From: Oreocharis arfaki
Lineage: Eukaryota > Chordata > Aves > Passeriformes > Paramythiidae
NCBI GenBank assembly: GCA_013398015.1
Contig: VZRR01013710.1
Coordinates: 153,586 to 217,585, forward strand
Length of the DNA: 64,000 bases
Direction: 5' to 3'
The position numbers were made by a program, and so were the translations under genes. Under the pieces are notes generated by a model, which worked only from the letters and a program-made list of their open reading frames with translations, did not search any database and was not told the origin of the DNA. Positions 1 to 12,990 of this stretch are shown in pieces. The first letter of the stretch is position 1. Every line of letters starts with the position of its first letter.

Positions 1-2055
1 GCAATTTTTTAAAAAAATCAGTTCTTTAAGTTTCAGACCAGAAGAAAACTATTATATATGGCTTAAATACAGCTACATAGCCCAACTTTGGCTGTGTAAT
101 ATCAAAATATTATTGGATAGATTGCTGTATTTATTCCAAAGTCTTGAATAGAAGAAAAAAAGATGTGTTCTTCTCTTCCCAATGTGACTTTTTATAATTG
201 ATAATCATAGAACAACACATAATAATATGAAATAATAGGGTAAATTTAAGCTAAATGGCAGAATCACACAGAATATGGATGTTTAGTGTTTTGATAGTCT
301 ACATTCCAAACAAACACTATAGTGCTGGAAGCAGGAGCTATACAGAAAGTGAGATTACACGAGGGGAGAAATCCTACATTATGCAGATGAACTGCAGCGA
401 CTGTCTTTTATCAAGGAGTTCTTGATACTGGTCCCCTAAGCACTCATCAGTCCAGCTGCATGTGTCATCTGAGTGACATTTATTCTTCATCAGCCTCTTC
501 AGTATCTCTGGGCCTGGTTTAGGGAAAGAAAGAACGGAAAATACTCTTGCTTTTTGAGAACTGACTTCCTTACAGCTTACAGATGTCCATGGGCCACCAC
601 TTGTAATTACTAATGAACAACTTGGGTTCTGTATTGCATGAGTCACCTCAGTGCAGCCAGCAAATGCCTCCCTGTCTTTGAGAGTGTTTCCAGAAACTGT
701 CCTACCCTGAATACAGAGCAAGGACTGAATATCCAATTCTAGGTAATAAAACTTCTTTTTTTGTTTCTAGCACTTCATTTAAATTTAGATGCTGTAAAAG
801 ATAGTCCTTTCCTTGCACAGCTAACTTTTCCATGACAACTTGAATTATTTTTCCAGGAGATTAATCTAATCTGGAGTTTTTAACTGAAATATCTAGTTGC
901 AAAGCCTCCTTGCTCTAGGTTGTCTCTATGTTGAATACATGCCATACTGATTGAGAGGAAACACTGAATCTCTGCTCAAACCTGAAAAGACTGATCTGAC
1001 CTCTTGAAGGGCAGCTACACATCCATTGTCACTACATGATGCAGGCAAGCTGGCTGTCCAAACTGCTGCATGCATTCCCTGCAGCACACTGGACAATGTT
1101 ACCGAACTGGGAAAACCCACGCACTCCTCATGGGAGGATGGGAAGCCTGCCTAAAAACATGCTAGAGAACTGATGCTTTTCCACGAAATCCTCGCCACCT
1201 GTGGATTTTGGAAACCAACAGATATGCATTTTCCTGCTAATCTTCACCTATCTTCTAGCCCCTAAATTAAACCTCTAGAGAGACTTTTCATCAGGATTTA
1301 CAGGATGAGGTAACATCTGTAAGCTGATAGAATTAGAACCTTTGAGCTCTGAAAAAAGTTGTATCGTTAAAAGTCAGGCTGCAATCTCATGATATGGAAA
1401 CAACAGTACTGATTCAAGGTGATTCATTATCATCGCTACTAAGCAATAGAAAAAATTGATTTAACTGATTTGTCGAAGACATGCTGTCAGTGCTATTAAC
1501 ACAATAGACAATACAAACCTGATCCTCTACTCAACATCCACACTAACTCCATGAAGTACTAGTGACAACGAATGAACCAAAACAGGGAAGTCACTTGCTT
1601 AGGACAGGAGGTGAGAATACTGACTACATATAGGTCACAGCTACTCTAGTCAAGGAAAAAAAAAGCTGAAAGAAAGTAGAAGTTGTTACAGGAAAATTAA
1701 TTTCTAATAATACCAATGAGAAAGAAATTGAATTTTGTTCAGGTGACTAGCAATCATATTTAAATTTAATATTGTAATTTAAATTTAAAATAAATGTAAT
1801 CACTGTTTTCGTGAATGGTAAGATTCATAAGATTTAATTCATCATATAAATAATTCTGAACAACTTTGCTTGCTCCCTTGGCACTTTATTTTTACTTTTT
1901 TTTTCCCTAAAATACTCTTTCTTCCAGTCTCTTAAATGCTGCTCATGGAATTTATGAAAAATAAGAATATCAAAATGATGGAGGGGGAAGGAGATACTTG
2001 TCAAAGACATAAGTTCATTTTTTCATTGCTCCAGATCCAGGGAAACATTGCTTAG
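1..2055. other. AT-rich unique sequence, no gene recognised
   Basis: No repeat family or coding exon is recognised. A 120-codon minus-strand frame (374-736) and a 64-codon one (926-1120) are open, but neither shows a domain, signal peptide or familiar family. Around 1757-1793 there is an AT-only stretch in which the word ATTTAAATTTA occurs twice close together and is nearly self-complementary. This could breathe or form a small hairpin, but it looks like ordinary AT-rich low complexity. The stretch ends where the left arm of the 2056/3182 inverted repeat begins. Confidence 0.5.
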
Positions 2056-2275
2056 TAACACATTAACTAGGAATACAAAGTAGTGTAATACTCTCAAAAT
2101 TACTGTAGCAATCAATGTTTTTTCATTTCTCTGGGAAAAAATAATGCAAAATGGAGCAGAAAGTGAGTGAAAGCTATTATGTCAATTTGTTCACCTACTA
2201 ATGTATATATATGGGGATTGCTCACAGCTATGCTTTATAACAGCACAAGAATTTACAGTAGATTCTCAGAGCTGT
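2056..2275 (+). repeat. Left arm of a 220-bp inverted repeat
   Basis: The reverse complement of this segment is found at 3182-3401. Comparing the arms by eye gives about 10 mismatches in 220 bp and no indels, mostly transitions. The arm starts at TAACACATTAACTAGG and ends at TCAGAGCTGT. A weaker match (CATTGC) may extend the outer side by about 10 bp. It matches no transposon family that I know, and there is no reading frame shared by both arms. Either a local inverted duplication or two opposed copies of an unidentified low-copy repeat would explain it. Confidence 0.9.
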
Positions 2276-3181
2276 AAATGTTTGTTACAGTTTTGGAGTC
2301 GCCAAAGTTTTTAATGTTAAACACATGCTTGAATTGTTTGTTGGATCCCATGCCTACAACAGAACTGTCATCATGTGTAGTTTGGTAACAAGACAAATGC
2401 AGCAATTTGAAGAGAAAATTCTTGTATCTTCATGTACTTAGGTACTTACAAGTATTTGACTTTATAAATTTGCAGGATATCTATTGTCTTACAATGTACT
2501 GGACTAAGAGATTTAAATTTATTTTCTTCTGCTTTTACGCATTTTTGATGAGGACTGGAAATTCTTTTTTTCACACTAATATTTTTTCCAAAATTTAGCC
2601 AGAACTTTCTTCATTCTTCGTGCTTTATTTGTCTTATGGTTTTGGTTCAAAGGTCCTAAAAGGCCCATGCACACGATGGGACACCAACCAGATCGGTATG
2701 CCTACGAGAAACTTCAGGTGGGAAAAAACCTCACAGAAGTCACTACCAATCCCACTGCCCAACATGTGCCTATGTTTCCCATCTTCTATCACATCAAAAG
2801 TTCTCTGGTTTTCATTCTCTATTTCTTTTGCAGGTCTCTTGGGTCAGTGACTATATTTTAGCATTATCTTGATGTAACACTTAGTGTAATAGAGTCCCAG
2901 AAAGTTCAAATTAAAGAAGTTTTTTTTTTCTTGATCTCTCTAATCAGTGCCTTTGATATAGTGATTTCTGAGGGCTATTCTGAGATACAATTGGATTCCT
3001 TAAATTCAATTTACAGATTAACTTAAAGAGAGAAAAATAACCCATATGCACACACAGTGAAAGAAAGGAATGTACTTTTTAGTAATTAAATATGGGGTTT
3101 TTTTAAGCCAGCCTCTTCTGATAATGTTTACGATGTATAAACAAATACTAAATTGAGTATTTTTGTTGTGACTAGCTTGTG
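2276..3181. other. Spacer between the 220-bp inverted repeat arms
   Basis: This is 906 bp of AT-rich sequence with no recognised repeat and only short open frames. It includes a T-run near 2921-2930. Nothing suggests that the spacer is mobile cargo: there is no transposase, and no second nested inverted repeat was seen. Confidence 0.5.
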
Positions 3182-3401
3182 ACAGCTCTGAAAATCTATT
3201 GTAAATTCTTGTGCTGTCATAAAGCATAGCTGCAAGCAATTCCCATATATATACATTAGTAGGTGAATGAATTGGCATAATAGCTTTCACTCACTTTCTG
3301 CTCCATTTTGCATTATTTTTTCCCAGAGAAATGTAAAAACATTGATTGCTACAGTAATTTTGAGAGTATTACACTACTTTGTATTCCTAGTTAATGTGTT
3401 A
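3182..3401 (-). repeat. Right arm of a 220-bp inverted repeat
   Basis: This is the inverted partner of 2056-2275. The 90-codon minus frame at 3018-3290 and the 119-codon plus frame at 3267-3626 overlap this arm. Neither is preserved in the left arm, so the arms are not duplicated coding exons. Single-strand pairing of the arms would give a long stem with a loop of about 0.9 kb. Confidence 0.9.
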
Positions 3402-6400
3402 GTATGCAATGAGCCATGCAGGAAAATGAATACTCTCATCATAACCTTGTTCAAATCTAATTTCCTCTTGAACAGTTTGAGGGAAATTCTTAGCTGGTGT
3501 AACTACTGTAATTGCACTGGGTTCAGCATATGTCCTTTCATTTATAAATACATGGGATCTCCAGATTCACTTGCATGTGTGATATTACTGAATATTTTCT
3601 TAGCTGTTCGAAGACGAAGCATTTGAGTGACCCGATCCAAACCTAAGAGTAAAAGAAAAAAAAATAACAAAAATAAACACAGTCTAATAGTTTCCAGGCC
3701 TAGTGTTTCCTAATGTGTATTTTACCCTTTCTGAAGTACAAATGCTGAAATTTACTGTGACTTATTGAAATGCTTTCCTTTAAACAATGCCTTTGATTTG
3801 TTTTATTTTTGCACAAAGATATCATTTACTTTTAAAATAATTTTCAGACTGACAGTTTATTGTTGCGATGGTATAATGAAGTTATATCTAAGGTGCAAAC
3901 TGAAAGACTCTTCCAAAGTTTGGAACTAGCAGATATGGTTTGCCTATTACATCAGCAAGTTAATGGTCCTGAATTGTCAGCTTGCTGACAGGAACTCTTT
4001 GACACACCGCAACTATTTCTCTCAAGATGCAGGGAAAATAAGTAGTGGAATGTGTGCACAGCCAAATTCATCTGCTTTTCCAAAGCTGGAGAGAGGTTGG
4101 ATTCTCTCTTGCATAGTGGATACGTCTGCCTCTAAAACTGTTTCTGAATTACATAAACCCCACTTGTTTTTTAACTCTTTGTAATACTTCTCATAAAACT
4201 CTTAATATAACTTCTGACATGTGCACATAGGCATGCAACCATAGGGTAAAAGGTAGGTAAAGAGAAGAAGCTAAGGAAATGTCCTATTACCATAAACTTT
4301 CCACACTTTTAAAAGAGTGTGATGGAAAATGGAATTTTGCCCAAGATCTCTTCCCTTCAAGTCTCAATGTTAAATCAGACTTACAGCTCTAAGTGCATTA
4401 AGTATATTAAGTAGGCAATAAAGTAGCTGTAGGATTCTGTCAGGTTGCTCAAGGTCTGATCCTGAAAACACAAACAGGCACATAGAGCTTTACGAGAGCT
4501 AATTTCCCCATGGAGGTAAATGAAATGACGTGGAAAATAAATTTATTCCTGCGCGTGTCTGTATGACTGGACCTTTCATTTCATAACTTCTAAAACCATG
4601 AAGCAATAAAACCAAAGCCACTGAAATAGACTGATTCACCCTATAATGCAGGAGAAAGTAGCTAATAATAAAGATTGCCACAGTGGATGTGAAATATAGG
4701 ATATAGGTCTGTTGAATAGATCAATTGGCTTCTGGCTTTCAAGAGTACTGGCAGGGGTCATTTCCCGAGTGACAGAGAAATAATTTGCCCCTGGCAAGGA
4801 GAATTACAAACAGTTGTGTACAGGGTGTTCTATGACTGTGTTGCATAACTGTAGGTTACTGGTAGTTACACTTTTGAGCAAAGCAAATGTGCATTATTGG
4901 ATAATCATTGCTTTCCTCTGGCCACGGGAATACACTGTCCAGTTTGAACTGCTGACAGGTAGAATACAATGGATGGAGCAGAGGCTGAGTAGGCTGTACA
5001 ATATCAATGGTGCTACAGCCAGCATCTTCTCAATCTTTCTTTATGATGTTGACCTAGAAACCCCAGCGTAGGCAGACTGTCATCAAGGATACACAACATG
5101 AACCACTTCATTTCTCAGAGGGAAAGACTTCAAAAACATATTTATCTCAAGGCAGATCAGGCCAAAGGGCTTTCACCCTTTCTTTTGCAAGCACTATATT
5201 TCCTCTGTAACTCCCTGCGTTGTCCTACATGTGCCAGCCCAAGATCAAAGGCTGTCTCTTCTGAGGCTGTAACACTGCTCTAACCCCATTATTAGCAGTG
5301 CTTGAGAGAGCACACCACTGGCATTTTCATGAGAAATTTTGTACCTGCAGAAGCAAACTAAATGATGAGCTCTGGTTAAGCTCAGAGTCTTGCATTTTGC
5401 ACTTACTGTTTTATTTTTTTAGCCGTTTGTAATAGTGCCTGAGTGTACTCTTCCGTTAACTATTAACTTTCAACAAGATGATTTGTTGTTCTCAAAAAAT
5501 GATGAGTGACAAGTAAGAACTCCACTTTCCTTTCCCCATCAGTTATATAGTGAACAGCATTTAATGAATAAGAATTCTACCTTGCTGGGCAAAATATCAG
5601 GCCATTAAAAAAATAAATTAAAAGCTTTACTAAGCAGTGGCAAATAAGGCTTATTTCAAGTTGCGAGGAGACCTGGTAGAAGGTTTAATAATTTTGTAAG
5701 TAAAACTACCTTATAAAATGACAAATATTTAACAGCATGGAGAAAAACTCTCAGCTAAATCTAGAAACTACTGCAGCTTTCAACAATTTTTCTTCAATCA
5801 GCAGAATAAACTACATTTAACTAGCCCTTAGTCATGAAATAGCACAACACAAAGAGGAAAACTCAAATCAGAGAATACAAGTATAGTTTGCTGTCTACAA
5901 AAAAAGGTTCCAAAGCATTCATCATAAAATTGTTAAGTTCATATATTTTAAGACTAGAAAATAACCTAAACAAGGAAGAATAGTAACTGAAATATTAATT
6001 AATTACCCACCAGAAATCTACTGAAAAATGATAACTTAATTTCTAGGAATCCATGCATATGTGAAAGTAAAAAATAAGCCTTAAAAAGCATCATCTGTGT
6101 TTTTCAAATGGTGAGTTACTAGCTATAATTAGTATAAACACTTCCAAACTGAAACAAATCCTGATGTCATTGAAAATTATTTTTTTCACTGAGTAGATAT
6201 TTAGCTGTTAAAAGACAAAACCACTCTACCAGATCCTATTCATCAATTTTAATGAAACTGCGGAAAGATGAAAGACAGCTTCTAGTCTTTAGAAGTCAAT
6301 TCGATGCAACTGTTGAATTGAACAAGAGCAAGAGATTAAGATAATCAAGTAGGGCGCACCACAAAAATACCATAACCACAGGGAAAAAATTACTTGAGAA

Positions 6401-8648
6401 GGAAATACTATCCTGTGAAGTTGATGATAGCTGTTTTTCTTTAACCTGAAATTATGGTAGATATCATCCCCGTACAAAAAATATCAGTATTTTCTAACAC
6501 TTGGAATATAATCAACTTAGTTACATAGAGAAAAATAATAATCTAGTCCAACAAATATTTCTGCTATGTAAATATCACTTATGCTGTGGCATACTATATG
6601 GAAGAAAATAAAAATCAGCAGCAATAATAGAGCAATTTAGTCAAGCAAAGGGAGAAAAAAGTAAAAATCCGTCATGGTTTTATAACCTCACATGTGGTTC
6701 TGAATATTTCTTATAATGAAACTTACTTCTGCATTTGGTTTCAAAGTACATGTACTGCTACAGTGATGTTTTAAAAGCATGCCTTTTCATGCTGTTTCTT
6801 ATGTTATCTGCAAGTTCCTTCATAATCTTACCCTACAGTCTTTCTCAGTGGCTTTAATATTGACTTTCAAAATCATATTCACCCGTAATTTTTTGTCTGT
6901 GTATCATCACTGCATATGAGTGATAAAATACTAAGAGCAATAAGGATTCATCTCGCACCCTTTGATCCTTCTTACTCACTGTGTGTCATGAAAGATTTAT
7001 TACAATAATCCAAACTCTGGTTACTTACAATCACCCTTAAAAACACACAACTGGTAACTAGGACACTTTCTTTTTCTCCATTTTAGTATGCAATTTCTTC
7101 TTCTGCAGAAAGCATCTGCTAATGCCCACTGATGGAAGGATGTCATACTGAGTTATGAACAGCCACTCTATCCATTTCAAAGCCAGTTGCACTGATGCCC
7201 TGAAAAGACATGGAGAGAACATTATGTTATTAGGGAAGGCAGCTGCTTGCATTCGTCATCAGTCTTACACCTTATGATCCAGAGGTTTAACAAATGAGAG
7301 GTGTTACAAGTAAGAACTGAAATGACAGGGTCTCTTTGCAGAAGGATTATCTACAAAACACTTCATAAGATTAGGGCTTGACATTCACTCTGTAGCTACC
7401 TTCAGCAGAAAATACATGCAAAAGGAGAAAAGAAATCTATTTAGTACCTATCTCAATATTAGAAAACTGAGAAACGTTGACCTGATGTATTCACTGACAA
7501 ATCAGTCCTTCCCATATAAATTGCCATGCAGAGAAGTATTCTCCTCTGAAATGACATCAGAAGACACGTGACTTCATCAGCGTCATAGGTATGTGTAAGT
7601 ACATGGGCTAAAGGGTGGCTGTGACAACTTCTGAATTTCCCTTTTGTATAGTAATCTTTGCCTGATGTAATTTAAAAGTTCCCATCTTGGAGGTGGAAAT
7701 TCATTTTTGGGATTGATTACTGTTTTTTAAATTGATCTATTTATAATTCCACTTCTTTTAAGTGGTGTGAATATTTGAAAATGTAGAGTATGAAAGCTTT
7801 TTATCCTTTGTAGCAGAAATTCCAACTTGGTATCTCGATATTCTGTTTTCTTACTTTGCAAATCTCAAGAAGATTCACTGAATTCAGGCTTTACAAATGT
7901 TGTCTTCTTGGATTTTTATTTAATTTATGTCATGTACAACAGTATATTGTTGAAAGAAAAATGCTTTTAAATGCACAGAAGATACAAATCAGTAAGATTT
8001 CTTGACTGCTAGTCACACACTAATTCTTTTTTTGCTTTTTAGACAGCAAGACCAATAATTGGACAATATATGAAAACATTGCAGCTTATGTGCAGTTAAA
8101 AAATAAAGAATTTTCATATGAAGTTAATCATTATCAAATATTTTTAGCTTACAGACTGATAACCTTGTCTCTTAAATGTTTTTAGGTCACTTCCTATAAA
8201 CCCTCTGTAAGCATTTATCAGATGCAGTCCATTGCAGCAAGCTCATGTTATTGATCTCCCCTGATGTGTTTTAATCTTTTGCAATATGTTCAATTTCTTT
8301 CATAGTAAGACCTCTTTTAATTCCTTTAGTTACAAGTGTTGCAATAGCATGTCTGATATCAACATAAAATGTGCAGCAGCCAAAGAAAGCATTGTCAATA
8401 TCCAGAATATTATAGTCTGACTGAAGCTATACCATACCCAGTGATTTCAGTAGGAGAATATTTCCTGCTTTATTTCTCACTATTTGCTACATAATTTGAT
8501 GTTTAAAATTCAAATTGATATACCAAAACGCATATCTTGTTTTCTGCTGCCTCCAGAGTCTGAGATTTTCCTCTTTTTTGGTGGTTTTTTGTTTGTTTGG
8601 TTGGGGGGGGGTTGTTGTTGTTGTTGTTGTTTTGGCTTTTTTTGATTT

Positions 8649-8679
<31 letters not shown>

Positions 8680-10395
8680 AGGAAAAAAAAGAATTTTGCA
8701 GTACCAGCTTAGACATGTGAAGGGCTCAACAGCAAAAACAATGCAGTTCTCAGCGAAACACTCCATTTAGTTCTTTTCAGCTTTAAAGGTGGCATGGGCT
8801 TTAGTTGCAAAATCTTCTGGGCTCTTTGTGTCCACCTATTATTACCAGATCAACACAATATTATTTGAACTGAGACTGCAAACAAAGACAGTCTCTCTGC
8901 TTTTTCTGTGTTAGTTTCTAACAAATCCCAACAGGAATAAGGCTCTTTATATCATCAAGTGAAAAAGACTCTTCCATGTATGAAGGATACTGAATAGCCA
9001 GGAGTGTGACCAGTGGGAAATGACCAGCTTCAGTACAATACACACACTTTTCAGAATCTTGCAAAATAAGATTTCTGAATATAGTCGAGTATTTTAAGTG
9101 TCCCTATAAAGCCCCAGTGCACTTTGGTATGCAATACAGTGCAAGTCTATTGCTTACAAAAGAATGCCATCATTCCAAGTAAAGGAATTTTCATATTTAT
9201 AGAAGAAAATACACCAAGAAGTACTTTCTTTGTGCATTTTTTTCATATAGAATGCCTTTTTCATTCTTAAAGAAGACAGTGAAGTTTAGTTTTGATAAGC
9301 CAGTAACTAAAACAAATATTTTAAACTTTCAATGGCTTCTTTCATTGTGTCTTAATAATTTGTTTGGAATTATATGTGTCCATTTAAAAATTACCTTGCT
9401 TAGCTATGTTTATTTCTAAAGGATAACTTTGGTGTTTAGATATCCCTTTTTAAACACTGGTTTAAAATTCTTTCATTTTTATCAAGAATGCTCAGCCCAA
9501 TTTCCTGCCTAGGATGGCCTAAAGACTAAATTTGGAACTGTTCAATATTTTCTAGCATATTCTACTGAACTAGACAATTCAGACTGCCTTAAAGTCTAGT
9601 AATTCCTGAAATATATGTATGTTTTCTTTGCAGTATCATAGCTGTTCATATGTACTTGGTTTTCCCCAGTGTTATTTCATGTATAGCAGCATCCCCTCAG
9701 ATGGTCTATTATTCTGATCATCTGCAGTGCTTAGGGAAAGAAAAGAGCAAAGAAAAATATTTGCTGGATCACCAGGAACATTTGGCTGCACTTTTCAATT
9801 TGCTATCACAGGCACTTTCAGCTGTATCCTGCCAAAGACTATCAGCCAAGGAACTTAACATCATTTTGGAGTATGATGTGCGTGATTGCAAAGAAAGGAG
9901 GAAAGAGCCTTGTAGGCAGTTTATGTCTTGGAAGGGTGTGCCTTGTTATGCTAGTCAGTGTAATAGGCCACTGCAGAAGGCATTGAAAGAGGGTGATGTC
10001 TTTGGGCAGAATTTTGGTAGAGTATAACCAAAGGCATTGATTGCCAAGACTTGTGTGTTAGCATGAAGAACCACATATAACCTGTATTGCAGCTGTCTCG
10101 AACTTCATTGAGTCCCAGTGTGTGGCACCATGCTCAAAGCAACACTCAGTGACTGCTAGATGAATTCGGGTGATTACCTGTAATGGTGAAGCCTGTCTAT
10201 GTAGATGACAACATCTACAAATCCTATCGCACGCTGAAATTAAGCAGCATACCCTTATGCTTAACAGTCCTTTACCTGACAGCAGAAATGATTCATAGAT
10301 TTGTTTGCATCTAAGAAAACCCTCCTAAATTGTAAAGACCACAATGACAATACACGTCACCAGGGACGAGATCAGTTTGGTGTGAAAAGTTCAAC
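3402..10395. other. Long unique AT-rich stretch, no gene recognised
   Basis: There are no CR1 tails, LTR ends or exon-like frames that I can support. The only structured part is a G/T-rich low-complexity patch at 8581-8688, listed separately. The longest frame is 125 codons on the plus strand (9650-10027). It has no recognisable domain and no neighbouring exon-like frames, so I do not call it a gene. The remaining open frames are 60-90 codons, as expected by chance at this base composition. Confidence 0.5.
8581..8688. repeat. Low-complexity (GTT)n and (TTTTG)n tract
   Basis: A run of G (about 8604-8611) leads into six or so GTT units (about 8611-8631). After a short T-rich spacer come five TTTTG units (about 8652-8677) and then a run of eight A. 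Reading frames through this patch on both strands (8503-8766 minus, 8515-8712 plus) are homopolymer artefacts. TTTTG arrays often derive from old retroposon A-tails, but no element body is seen next to it. Confidence 0.9.
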
Positions 10396-10500
10396 CAGAG
10401 GTTGGAAAATAGCTTTAAGATCATTGAGTCCAACCATAAACCTAACATGCAAAGGCTCATCTGATGCTGCAGCAACCAGTTTTCCCAGCATCACCAGGAA
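10396..10500 (-). mobile_element. Short degenerate CR1 LINE 3'-end fragment
   Basis: The stretch around AGGTTGGAAAATAGC followed by AAGATCATTGAGTCCAACC and CCTAACAT is the reverse complement of the conserved CR1 3' region just upstream of the tail repeats. Downstream similarity fades by about 10450-10500. The terminal octamer-type tail is missing on the left, so this is a decayed remnant. Only the first 55 bp or so are clear. Confidence 0.65.
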
Positions 10501-12787
10501 TGTCAGATTGCTATTACCTCTTATATTGCTTCTGTTAACATCAGAAAGGACATGAGATTATTATCCCCTTCTCTACCATTTTATTGCTATCACTTTTTGT
10601 ACTATTTCCATGCTTTGCTCAATAAATTATTCAATTAGCCCTGGATGTCCATGCCTTCTTGAGATCCAGAAAGAACCAGTATCTCCTCAGTGCAAAGGAA
10701 GGAGTGTCTTATAAGCAAATTACATAAGAAAACTCCTATATTTCTGTGTCAGAAAAGTCAGTATTAAATCACCATTTTTCCTGTGTGAAACTAAAATTTT
10801 CTTCAATTTAGATTTGATGCTAATTAGTCTTCTTTTCTGTGTAGACAAGCTGTCATACACTAATTATGAGTTTTCTATACAGCACAAATGAGCATTACCA
10901 AGTAATGATGAATTATAAAAAACCAAAAAAACACACAGTAAAGGAAAACTGTATTTTCAAGCACTACTAATAAGACTTTTTGACTATGTTCTCTGTGATG
11001 TCGGCAGAATAGATCAGATTGATTATGAGCCAGTTGCTAAGAGGGCCTCAGGCAAAAACTATATCAAAAAGACACTTTACCATGACAAGCTTCTACATAT
11101 AAATTAAAGGGGAAATAGGAATACATGTGAACAAGATGTAGATTAACTATGGATTTTTTTACTTTGTTTTTCCTACAGCTGTAAACACATCTATAAACCA
11201 GTTTCTGGCTTTTACTTGTGGTGTACTTATTTTGTAGCGTGGTTTTTATTACCTAGGAACTGATTACAGTGCTAGCATAGAGAGCAAGCTTAACAACTTC
11301 ACCACAACAGAGGTTTTAACACCAGTTTACTTAATCTAAAATTATCACTTCTCATACTGAAATATTTCATTGTTTGGAAACTTAAGGTAACTAAAAATGC
11401 AGGTTTGCTTCATAAATCTCTCTGCCCATTTCAGTAATAATTATAAATTTTCTGAAGTAACTTGGAGAAAGAAAGTTGAGATTTGGATCACTGATCCAGA
11501 AAGCACTTTAGCTGAACATGGCTTCTCTCTCTCTCTTTTTTCTTTCTTTTTTTTTTTTTTGGATCAATGATATTAAATTGCTATGGTTGCACAAAATAGA
11601 TTACATGGAAAATGAGAATGAAATCCACAGCCTTGATGAAAAAAAAACAAATAGGAACAGTTTATGTTACAGTTTATGTTCAACTTTGCAGGCCCAGATA
11701 CATAGGTAAATTATGAAGCACCATCAGTGCAGTTGCTGCCATAGGTCTAAAAATATCAGACATGTGCTAGCTTAAGTTATAAATTCAGTTATCACCAGGA
11801 GAAATCTCAGTTTCTGTTACTTTCCTTTTTCTCCTGTCCAGCATATGTACAAATACATAAAGCAGGAGACATAGAGCAAGTCACCCTGGAGCAACAACTT
11901 CATCCACTGGAGCCCTAAGAAGTGCTTACAAAAGTTAGATCTGTAAATAGCTGTTAAAGCTTTGCTCTCTAACTAGACCTATGAAGACAAGTATCTTGGA
12001 AGGAATGAGTGGGAAATTTGAATCCATTACCACCAACTCAATCCTATTACCTTCAAGTGTGTTAAAGCTTCTCTATGTGAGAGGTTACTCTGGTAAAGCT
12101 GTTCTTCAGCTGATTTTCCTGATTAACTCGTTGTGTGAAACCTTTGGTTTTTTGGAATAAGAGAGATAACTTGAATGAGACATTTTCTGGAATTAGAGAA
12201 ATTGCAGATGAACTTGAACAAGATGAGTTACGTCAGTTTAAATTGACACCTAATTCTGAAGAAGTTTTCATGCACAGGAATTTTGATCCTTAAGTGGTAA
12301 TTTGAAAGAAGTGGATTTACAGTGAACTTGGGTGAAAATGAAGTTTCCTCCCTCATAAGAATGTTCAAGAATATTTGATTTGAATGTTTGTTAATATTTT
12401 TCTCTATTGTAATTATTCAGTCTTCCCCCAAAATGAAAAAGAAAACCCAAAAATCTTCAACTAGAAAATATAACAATAAAATGCCGATGGTGGAAACCTG
12501 TGCTAAAGGATGATGACCTATAAAAGAGAGTAATTTCCAATTAATTGTTTCTACTAAAAATTCCCGTCTGTGTCAAAGGTTAATTATACTACAGCAGAAG
12601 TTCATTATCTGAGAAGAAACTTGTTATTATGCTTACCTCCTACACTTAGTATTCCAAACTACTGACTATCAGAGAATATTTGGGGTTTTTAATATGTACA
12701 ACCAAATTACAGATGTTAAAACAAGTTACAAAACCTTTATTCCAAAACAGATATCTTATTCCAGCCACATCCATTATATTTAAAGTT
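10501..12787. other. Unique AT-rich sequence with a pyrimidine tract
   Basis: No gene or transposon is recognised. A CT-then-T tract at 11523-11560 forms part of a spurious 63-codon frame (11518-11709). The stretch ends at the start of the plus-strand CR1 tail. Confidence 0.5.
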
Positions 12788-12968
12788 TTGGCATTGGAAT
12801 GGGCTGCCCAGGGAGGTGATGGAGTCACCATCCCTGGAAGCGTTGAAGAGTCAACTGGACTTGGCACTGAGTGCTATGGTTTAATTGATATGATAGTGTT
12901 AGGTCAACAGCTGGAATCAATGATATTGGAGGTCTTTTTAAAACTTAATGGGTCTATGATTCTGTGAT
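12788..12968 (+). mobile_element. CR1 LINE 3'-end fragment, plus strand
   Basis: The segment opens with the conserved CR1 3' coding end (GAATGGGCTGCCCAGGGAGG, then GATGGAGTCACCATCCCTGG). On its strand this encodes the last residues of the CR1 ORF2 protein. It runs through a diverged 3' region to the tail ATTCTGTGAT at 12959-12968. The ORF2 body is missing, which is the usual 5' truncation produced by target-primed reverse transcription. It faces another CR1 whose tail starts only about 22 bp downstream. Confidence 0.9.
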
Positions 12969-12990
12969 CTATAGAATGCTTTATGCTATA

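Noticed and set aside
8503..8766. 87-codon minus ORF with an asparagine run and many lysines
   Set aside because: It is a translation of the (GTT)n/(TTTTG)n low-complexity patch.
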